A DNA stretch of 10,880 nucleotides, taken from positions 1 to 10,880 of the forward strand of contig JAZNZX010000064.1 in assembly GCA_045595185.1 (NCBI GenBank), written 5' to 3'. Source of the DNA: Fimenecus sp045595185 (GTDB lineage Bacteria > Bacillota > Clostridia > Oscillospirales > Acutalibacteraceae). Numbering within the stretch: position 1 is the first letter of the stretch; each line of letters starts with the position of its first letter. Under the pieces are notes generated by a model. The model had not been told where the DNA came from. It was given only the letters and a program-made list of their open reading frames with translations, and did no database searches. The translations under genes were made by a program, and so were the position numbers. Shown one piece after another: positions 1 to 4,924 of the stretch.

Positions 1-906
1 TTTGTTGTCTGCACGGTAAATTGCATAGAATTGTGCAATAATCGGATATGTTCCGTTCTGTATGTTTTCAGCAGTCGGCTCAACACCGTTTAATGAGAGC
101 ATTTTAACATTATCGTTACCAACAATTCCGTCCATATAAAAACGGAATGAAAACCCGATAGAACCGCCTGTGATAGCAAAAGGGGATTTAGGTGCGATTT
201 TTGTGTCGCCCATAAAGGCGTTCATAGCGGATTGACTTCCGCTACCCTCTAATCGTGTAACGGGATTGATTACTCTGTTCGGACCACCAACCTGTGACCA
301 GTTTTTATACTTTCCGCCATAAATATCACGAACTTGATGTGTTGTAAGGTTGTCAACAGGATTGTTGTCATTAACGAAAAATACAAAAGCCTCAAGTCCT
401 ACAGGCACATACACAAGCTCAACGCCTTGTTCCTCTGCATATTGTTTTTGTTCTGCTGACGGAGCAGCACAGAAAAGAATATCAGTTTCACCGTCAACAA
501 TAGCCTTGTATCCGCGAACGGTGTTTTTGTATTGCATCTTACTGTCCTTTGCAAAATTTTCACCGTAGAAATTATCGTCAGAAAAAACTCCGCCTTCGTA
601 TGTAACAGAGCCTTTTGGATAAACACAATCAATGATTGATGCGTAAACGGGAACAAGTGCTGCTGCACCATCCAAAACAGGCAGATTGTCATTAAGCTTT
701 AATGATGAGTCAACTTTTGCCAAATCAGAGTCTTCCTCGTGAGGCAAATATTTACTCACATCAACCATTTTAGCCTGAGAAGTATCGCTGAAATTGTTTG
801 CAAGACGAACAGTCAAAAGTGCATAAATGCTTGAATTAAAAGCACCAAATAAAACAATAACAAGAATTATGGAGATAATCTGTCTTGGTAAACTGGTTTT
901 CTTCAT
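1..906 (-). CDS. PstS-like phosphate-binding protein, membrane-anchored (C-terminus cut by window edge)
   Basis: The frame is open from an ATG at 906 to the window edge: 302 codons and no stop, so the C-terminus is missing. An AAAGGAG site lies just upstream. Residues ~8-33 form one hydrophobic segment without a lipobox, so the protein is probably tethered to the membrane by an uncleaved N-terminal helix. The remainder reads as a periplasmic-binding-protein fold of the PBP_like_2/PstS group: LPVLDGAAALVPVYASII near residue 76, a DGETDILFCAAPS strand-turn, and the anion-binding-type loop TRLEGSGSQSAMNAF from ~217, like the T-R-x-x-G-S-G loop of phosphate-binding PstS. GSIGFSFRFY follows. By family it should bind phosphate or a similar oxyanion outside the cell. 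No pstC, pstA or pstB is in view, so a role in transport rather than sensing is not shown. It is the last visible gene of a cluster with two small membrane proteins. Confidence 0.85.
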   Translation of the reverse strand, partial: MKKTSLPRQIISIILVIVLFGAFNSSIYALLTVRLANNFSDTSQAKMVDVSKYLPHEEDSDLAKVDSSLKLNDNLPVLDGAAALVPVYASIIDCVYPKGSVTYEGGVFSDDNFYGENFAKDSKMQYKNTVRGYKAIVDGETDILFCAAPSAEQKQYAEEQGVELVYVPVGLEAFVFFVNDNNPVDNLTTHQVRDIYGGKYKNWSQVGGPNRVINPVTRLEGSGSQSAMNAFMGDTKIAPKSPFAITGGSIGFSFRFYMDGIVGNDNVKMLSLNGVEPTAENIQNGTYPIIAQFYAIYRADNK

Positions 907-907
907 A

Positions 908-1048
908 TCACCAAAGCTCCTTTGCTATGAAATAGATAATGGAGCAATGCTGATAAGCATCAATGGCATATATAAGATGTGCAACAGTCAGTATAAGACA
1001 GATAACCACAACAGCAATTAAAATATTAAAATATGTCTTTTGTTTCAT
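908..1048 (-). CDS. 46-aa single-helix membrane protein upstream of the PstS-like gene
   Basis: This small gene starts at ATG 1048 and stops with TGA at 908-910, one base before the ATG of the PstS-like gene (904-906). Its ribosome site (AAGGTGA) overlaps the stop codon of the preceding 81-aa gene. The protein begins MKQKTYFN, has one strongly hydrophobic segment at about residues 8-28 (ILIAVVVICLILTVAHLIYA), and ends in a short tail with YFIAKELW. The last codons also carry the ribosome site of the next gene, which implies translational coupling. I do not recognise the family. A role as a small membrane partner of the PstS-like protein is inferred only from position. Confidence 0.65.
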   Translation of the reverse strand: MKQKTYFNILIAVVVICLILTVAHLIYAIDAYQHCSIIYFIAKELW

Positions 1049-1058
1049 ATTTGTCACC

Positions 1059-1304
1059 TTACATATAAATTATGCCCATATAGAACATGGCAACTGTGCC
1101 AAAAACGATTATGGACAATATTGCTGCAACTATGGAGCACATAATAAGGCTTGATTTTAGAGTTTTCATTTCTTCATTACTATATGTATCAAGATTTATT
1201 TTGTTTTCTTTTTTTGCTCTGGTGAATTTCACTAAACTAGAAAGCCAATAGATAATAGCTATAATTGGAAATGCAAAAAACATTGCAATAATTGCATAAA
1301 TCAC
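1059..1304 (-). CDS. Small two-helix membrane protein (81 aa, GTG start)
   Basis: The start is GTG at 1302-1304, chosen because a consensus AAGGAGG at 1314-1320 lies 9 nt upstream. The protein has a hydrophobic N-terminal helix (about residues 3-25), a charged stretch containing TRAKKENK, a short acidic motif LDTYSNEEM at 38-46, and a second helix at about 52-76 ending YMGIIYM. Both ends are probably on the same side of the membrane, with the charged loop in the cytoplasm by the positive-inside rule. A frameshifted paralogue lies directly upstream (1350-1617) and keeps the same central motif as PDSYTDEDM. The stop is 10 nt from the 46-aa gene, so this gene probably begins the coupled cluster with the PstS-like protein. 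I do not recognise the family and assign no function. Confidence 0.75.
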   Translation of the reverse strand: MIYAIIAMFFAFPIIAIIYWLSSLVKFTRAKKENKINLDTYSNEEMKTLKSSLIMCSIVAAILSIIVFGTVAMFYMGIIYM

Positions 1305-1313
1305 AAAAATTAA

Positions 1314-1320
1314 CCTCCTT
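1314..1320 (-). promoter_or_regulatory. Consensus ribosome binding site fixing a GTG start
   Basis: On the minus strand this reads AAGGAGG, 9 nt from the GTG at 1304. It selects GTG over the next in-frame ATG (codon 8), which would place the site too far away and remove part of the first membrane helix. Confidence 0.75.
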
Positions 1321-1349
1321 AAGCTTGGTTTTGTTTATATCAAACTATT

Positions 1350-1617
1350 TTACATATATGCAATTCCTTGACCAAATAACAATATGATAACAGCAACAAT
1401 AATCGCCAGAATCAAAGCAGTTACTAAAGCAGCAATAATTGATTTTTTATATTGTTCATATCTTCATCTGTGTAACTATCAGGCTTCATAACGCGTTGAA
1501 TCTTTGCGTCATTATATTTTGAGATTCTAACCATACCACAGATAGTGCAATAATGGGACTGACCAAAAATGTTACAGGAAATGCTAAAACTATAAATATT
1601 TCAATTAATTTAGCCAT
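1350..1617 (-). pseudogene. Frameshifted paralogue of the 81-aa two-helix membrane protein
   Basis: An ATG at 1617 follows AAAGGGG and starts MAKLIEIFIVLAFPV, a good first helix, but frame 1 stops at TGA 1486-1488 after 43 codons. The homology resumes in a second frame from about 1534 (MVRISKYNDAK... PDSYTDEDMNNI), then in a third frame from about 1442 (KKSIIAALVTALILAIIV... GIAYM), ending at TAA 1350-1352. Joined, the three pieces match the downstream 81-aa protein: helix, basic stretch, acidic D-[ST]-Y-[ST]-x-E-[ED]-M motif, helix and a final tyrosine-methionine. Each frame change equals loss of one base. The second falls in a run of six A (minus strand, 1443-1448), where seven would restore the frame. 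This could be real decay of a tandem duplicate or sequencing error. The 99 bp upstream (1618-1716) show no other gene. Confidence 0.7.
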
Positions 1618-1716
1618 GATAAACCCCTTTCAGTTTGTTTATGGTTTCATGGTAATTAGTATAAAATCATATGCCAATGCAAAGAACATGATAATTCTCC
1701 GATAATTGAAAACACT

Positions 1717-3057
1717 TTAGACTTTATAAATTGTTGTTTTATTGAAAAGCACGCGGAATATTCCTATGAGTTTTTGGAATAAGCCTGCATTTGAATGCAT
1801 AGCAATTCTGTCCTCTGCAAGAACATTTCCATCCTTATCATATAATCTTGCTTCAACCCATGTATCGCCCTTGTGTTCTGATACCAATTCAAATGCGTAT
1901 CCATCATCAAGAACATGTGTTGAAAACAAATTATCATATACATACCATTTTATATAAGAGCCTGCAGGAGCATTGCCTTCAATCTCTGCATGAAGAATAA
2001 TTCCGTCTTTATAACGAATTTTTGTTCTCGATGGAGTCATAATGTTGAATCTTTCTCGAATTCTCTTTACATCAAAATTTTGATTAAGATTCATTTTCAT
2101 AGCAGGGCGAACGCCAAAACAAGTCCAGCAAGGTGCAAAAATCTCTGAATAATACTGTCCATCTTTGTAAATATAACCTGAACTTCCGTATTCTTCAGCT
2201 GTACGTAACCACCAACAAAAGTAGATATCAGTCACATCTTCTGTAGAAAGCCCTTGACATTTTGCATAATCTGTTCCTTTTGCACATCGAGATACATCTG
2301 TTCTTTTGTGAGAAACAAAACCATAATCTTCATTCAGTACATCGTCACAAGATGAAAGAAAGATTTTGTCATAAGTTGTTTCACCATCATAAATGTTATC
2401 AAATGGTGAAGTGTTATCTTGTACTGAGTTGAAAATCTCAACCTTTTCTTCAGCAGTAAATGCTGTGTTATAGAAATCATCATTAAGCCATTCTCTTATT
2501 GAGCTTGCCTTATAATCATTTGCGAGTTTTTCACATGATGAATCCTGATACCAATTGCCATATTCTGAATACATAGTGTTGTGATATGCCTGAGAATCTA
2601 TTATTGTTTCACTTAAAACCAAGCCTTCATCAGGGTCAAGAATACACCATTTAATTGGCTCATACTCAAACCAATAAACAGTATTAGTATAATATCCATT
2701 ATCAGCCTGTAATGAAAGGTCATTATTATATGCTGTAGCCATAGGTCTGTACTCTGTGAAAGTTACAGCACGATACTTGTTTCCGTTATAAGACACATCA
2801 GCATATTTCATAAAATCCCCAGGTACTTGTTCATCAATTGTACCTGAATAATAATCGTAAGAAATCCATTCAAGTGTTTGTGCATTTAATTCTGCAAGAA
2901 GTGTTTCGTCTTTTACTTCACTTTGTGGGTATGAACCAAATTCGATAATATCTCCAACAGAGTAAAGTGGTTCTTCAGCAACTGCTGTAATACTTACAAT
3001 TGAAAGTGTCATTATCAATGCCATGAAGACTGATAAAAATTTCTTTATATTTTTCAT
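1717..3057 (-). CDS. Secreted DUF6273 protein with C-terminal Ig-like module and amphipathic tail
   Basis: This 446-aa protein starts at ATG 3057 after AAAGGAG. Residues 1-27 are a signal peptide (KNIKK, hydrophobic core, probable cleavage after AVA). Residues ~33-325 show the DUF6273 pattern: VGDIIEFGSYPQ near 34, PIKWCIL near 134, SSIREWLNDDFYNTAF at 185-200, DKIFLSS at 230, CWWLRTAEEYGSSG at 281-294 and FGVRPAMKMNL at 314-324. These domains occur in extracellular proteins of Clostridia and their function is unknown to me. Residues ~340-420 form a beta-rich Ig-like module (IRYKDGIILHAEIEG ... ARLYDKDGNVLAEDRIAM), followed by a short amphipathic, basic/hydrophobic tail (AGLFQKLIGIFRVLF). There is no LPXTG motif. 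The same module and tail recur at 3580-3984. The protein is probably exported to the cell surface. It follows a four-helix membrane protein gene by 19 nt, so the two are likely co-transcribed. Confidence 0.85.
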   Translation of the reverse strand: MKNIKKFLSVFMALIMTLSIVSITAVAEEPLYSVGDIIEFGSYPQSEVKDETLLAELNAQTLEWISYDYYSGTIDEQVPGDFMKYADVSYNGNKYRAVTFTEYRPMATAYNNDLSLQADNGYYTNTVYWFEYEPIKWCILDPDEGLVLSETIIDSQAYHNTMYSEYGNWYQDSSCEKLANDYKASSIREWLNDDFYNTAFTAEEKVEIFNSVQDNTSPFDNIYDGETTYDKIFLSSCDDVLNEDYGFVSHKRTDVSRCAKGTDYAKCQGLSTEDVTDIYFCWWLRTAEEYGSSGYIYKDGQYYSEIFAPCWTCFGVRPAMKMNLNQNFDVKRIRERFNIMTPSRTKIRYKDGIILHAEIEGNAPAGSYIKWYVYDNLFSTHVLDDGYAFELVSEHKGDTWVEARLYDKDGNVLAEDRIAMHSNAGLFQKLIGIFRVLFNKTTIYKV

Positions 3058-3076
3058 AATTTTTCTCCTTTAAAAC

Positions 3077-3472
3077 TTAATTATTAGTATTATCTGTCTG
3101 TAACTTATCTTTGCGGGTTCTGAATGACTCAGCAATGGAAAGAACAAGTGTTCTTATGCCCCATCCTATACCAACGCCTATTAATGTACATAGCATATAA
3201 ATCAATATATATCCTACAATTATTTGTTTATAAAAAATCTCCATAAACAAAATTGAAAAAACTACTGTAATAATTGGGAAAAGCAGTTTTATTTTTCTTT
3301 CAATAAAAAGCCCCATTATTAATCCGATTATAGGTATAACAAGAATAGGTAACAAAATATAAGCAGCATAATCACCATTTTTCATCTCAAGATATGGCAT
3401 CAGAAAATAGATTATCATCTCTGCTATAACGCCAACTATAAACAAAACAATGTCTTTAATTAAACTTTTCAT
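3077..3472 (-). CDS. Four-helix integral membrane protein (131 aa)
   Basis: I place the start at the internal ATG 3472, because AGAGGT lies 8 nt upstream. The in-frame extension to 3538 would add 22 residues with no good ribosome site. The protein begins MKSLIKDI and has four hydrophobic segments at about residues 6-26, 38-57, 63-83 and 87-108, with short basic connectors (ERKIK) and a polar C-terminus (FRTRKDKLQTDNTNN). No motif identifies a family. It directly precedes the secreted DUF6273 gene and is probably co-transcribed with it. No clear sigma-70-type promoter was seen in the 107 bp upstream. Confidence 0.7.
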   Translation of the reverse strand: MKSLIKDIVLFIVGVIAEMIIYFLMPYLEMKNGDYAAYILLPILVIPIIGLIMGLFIERKIKLLFPIITVVFSILFMEIFYKQIIVGYILIYMLCTLIGVGIGWGIRTLVLSIAESFRTRKDKLQTDNTNN

Positions 3473-3480
3473 ATTTTTCA

Positions 3481-3486
3481 ACCTCT
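3481..3486 (-). promoter_or_regulatory. Ribosome binding site deciding the start of the 131-aa membrane protein
   Basis: On the minus strand this reads AGAGGT, 8 nt before ATG 3472. It supports the shorter form over the 153-aa extension beginning at 3538. Confidence 0.55.
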
Positions 3487-3579
3487 GTTTGATAATAATA
3501 AACGGAGTGACAAAGAGCATTTTCGAGTGAAATATCAATCAAAAAGTCTCTTCATTCATGTTTAAACTTGCATTAATCT

Positions 3580-3984
3580 TTATCTTTCGCGAATATTAGT
3601 TAAACCAAAGAGTCCACGGAAGAAGCCACCGATAAGATCAAAGAGACCTGCTTTTGAACGCATTTCAATAGTGTCAGTTGCAAGTTCGTTTCCATCGGCA
3701 TCAATAAGTTTTGCAGTAAATGTTGTGTAACCGTTACTGTTTGAAACAATCTTCAATGTTGAGCCGTCTGCTGAATCTGTTGTCTTGAACTTATTGTTAC
3801 TTGCAGACCAAACGATTCTCGCACCAGTTGGTACTGTTCCCTCAACATCAGTGTGAAGAACAATACCATCTTTATATCTGATTGTTGTTGTGGTTGGAGC
3901 GAGAATATCTAATGATACTTCAGGAAGCTTTTCTGTAACAGTAAAGTCAGATGGAGTCGTTGTATCGTCTTCTCCTGTTGACAA
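3580..3984 (-). pseudogene. N-terminally truncated surface-protein fragment (Ig-like module plus amphipathic tail)
   Basis: The longest form with a possible start uses TTG at 3984 (134 aa) and has no convincing ribosome site and no signal peptide. The same frame is open back to a TAA at 4105-4107 but lacks any ATG. Its reading there (YNGQEFSFGDVDDNTVGKL) looks like genuine protein although it overlaps the AraC-family gene in another frame. The fragment has a Thr-rich linker (GEDDTTTPS), an Ig-like module at ~30-108 (TTTIRYKDGIVLHTDVEG ... AKLIDADGNELATDTIEM) and a tail AGLFDLIGGFFRGLFGLTN. Module and tail match the C-terminus of the DUF6273 protein at 1717-3057. I read it as the 3' remnant of a secreted surface protein that lost its 5' part. 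A functional cytoplasmic protein from the TTG start is possible but less likely. Confidence 0.6.
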
Positions 3985-3995
3985 TACTAATTTAC

Positions 3996-4796
3996 CTACT
4001 GTATTATCGTCGACATCTCCAAAACTAAATTCCTGTCCATTATATCGGAAGTAATATATTCTCTTGGTGTTTTGCCAAAGTGATTTTTGAATGAGATATT
4101 GAAATTACGAATTGTTGAAAAACCACAAAGTTGTGAGACTTCTGTTACAGTGTATTTTTTCAGTTTCAAAAGTCTTATAGCTTCATTAAGCCTGTATTCG
4201 TTAACTATATCAGCAAAATTTCTATTGAAGCAATTCATAAAAATTGCAGAAGTATACGAATAACTATACCCCAATTCCTTTGCTAAAGATTTCAATGTGA
4301 TTTGTTCCTTATAATGCTCTTGAACATAAAGAATAATCTTAACTGAATTGTCCATTCTCGACTTACTGTCATCTTCGTATATCCCATTTGAGATTACTTT
4401 TGAACAAAGCCCATATAATGTAGATTTGAGTAAAAATCTATCATTTGACTTGTTTTTAAGTATTTCAAGAATATTACAAGAAAATACTGTAACAGGATTT
4501 TTAAGAGACTTTTTCTTAACGGTATCATAAAAATCGGCTATATAATCGGTTGAAAAAATCGAAATTGAAACTTTACTTTCTTTTGGAGTGCTAATACGGT
4601 GGATTTCATAAGGCAAAACCCACGCACATTCATTTTGATTTATTTCAACCACTCTGTCTTTTAGTTCAAGAACAACGCTACCCTTTTCTACAAATAAAAT
4701 TTCAAAACTCGTCTGACAATGCAGAAGACAGTTAATATTTTCGTATTCAAGCAGACAAAAATAGTTGTTTTTACTGTGTTTTTCTTCAAAAAGCAT
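3996..4796 (-). CDS. AraC-family transcriptional regulator
   Basis: This is a probable cytoplasmic DNA-binding regulator of the divergent GH31 glycosidase gene. Residues ~10-75 form a cupin-like N-terminal sensor domain (SFEILFVEKGSVVLEL ... WVLPYEIHRI), which in this family usually binds a sugar or other small ligand. Residues ~150-248 carry two helix-turn-helix motifs: ITLKSLAKELGYSYSYTSAIF, then TVTEVSQLCGFSTIRNFNISF with the typical end HFGKTPREYI. The start could be ATG 4802 or 4796. I prefer 4796 (266 aa) because GGG of AAAGGGA lies 7 nt before it and abuts the other ATG. The last ~18 residues after the conserved PREYI end look non-native and overlap, out of frame, the surface-protein fragment downstream. 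A TTGACA-18-TATAAT promoter precedes the gene. The ligand is unknown, with an alpha-glycoside or its product the natural guess. Confidence 0.9.
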   Translation of the reverse strand: MLFEEKHSKNNYFCLLEYENINCLLHCQTSFEILFVEKGSVVLELKDRVVEINQNECAWVLPYEIHRISTPKESKVSISIFSTDYIADFYDTVKKKSLKNPVTVFSCNILEILKNKSNDRFLLKSTLYGLCSKVISNGIYEDDSKSRMDNSVKIILYVQEHYKEQITLKSLAKELGYSYSYTSAIFMNCFNRNFADIVNEYRLNEAIRLLKLKKYTVTEVSQLCGFSTIRNFNISFKNHFGKTPREYITSDIMDRNLVLEMSTIIQ

Positions 4797-4834
4797 AAAC
4801 ATTCCCTTTACATAAATCGTAAATTTTTTCTATT

Positions 4835-4864
4835 ATTATAGAATATATTTCTTGAATTTGTCAA
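4835..4864 (-). promoter_or_regulatory. Consensus promoter of the AraC-family regulator gene
   Basis: On the minus strand TTGACA (4859-4864) and TATAAT (4835-4840) are separated by 18 bp. Both hexamers are perfect sigma-70/SigA matches and lie 39 bp upstream of ATG 4796. It is the best promoter in the window and overlaps the predicted promoter of the divergent GH31 gene. Confidence 0.8.
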
Positions 4865-4881
4865 GGTTTATTTATTAGAAT
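4852..4881 (+). promoter_or_regulatory. Probable promoter of the GH31 gene
   Basis: TTGAAT (4852-4857) and TAGAAT (4876-4881) are 18 bp apart on the plus strand and lie ~45 bp before the GH31 ATG. Its -35 sits inside the spacer of the strong opposite promoter, so the two are probably used alternately. The match is weaker than for the regulator, as expected for an activator-dependent promoter. TTGTCA (4858-4863) with TTAATA (4883-4888) and a 19-bp spacer is an alternative. Confidence 0.45.
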
Positions 4882-4911
4882 CTTAATAGAATAACAAAAA
4901 ATTTCTATTTT

Positions 4912-4916
4912 GGAGG
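4912..4916 (+). promoter_or_regulatory. Ribosome binding site deciding the GH31 start
   Basis: GGAGG lies 8 nt before ATG 4925. The in-frame TTG at 4910 overlaps this site, so it cannot be the start. Confidence 0.85.
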
Positions 4917-4924
4917 TATACCTA

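Noticed and set aside
350..568. Plus-strand open frames opposite the PstS-like gene, and similar ones opposite the lipoprotein genes (for example 9567-9818 and 9862-10167)
   Set aside because: They lie antisense to well-supported coding regions, lack ribosome sites and show no recognisable protein pattern.
1640..1685. A 16-codon minus-strand ORF with a GGAG site starting MFFALAY, resembling the MFFAFP start of the 81-aa protein
   Set aside because: It is too short, stops before any second helix, and the resemblance rests on a few hydrophobic residues.
2040..3000. DUF6273 WWLR/GVRPA pattern as a possible target of a diversity-generating retroelement
   Set aside because: There is no reverse transcriptase or template repeat in the window. 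The pattern is normal for DUF6273 itself.
3472..3538. 22-residue N-terminal extension of the four-helix membrane protein
   Set aside because: It has no ribosome site, while the internal ATG at 3472 has AGAGGT at good spacing.
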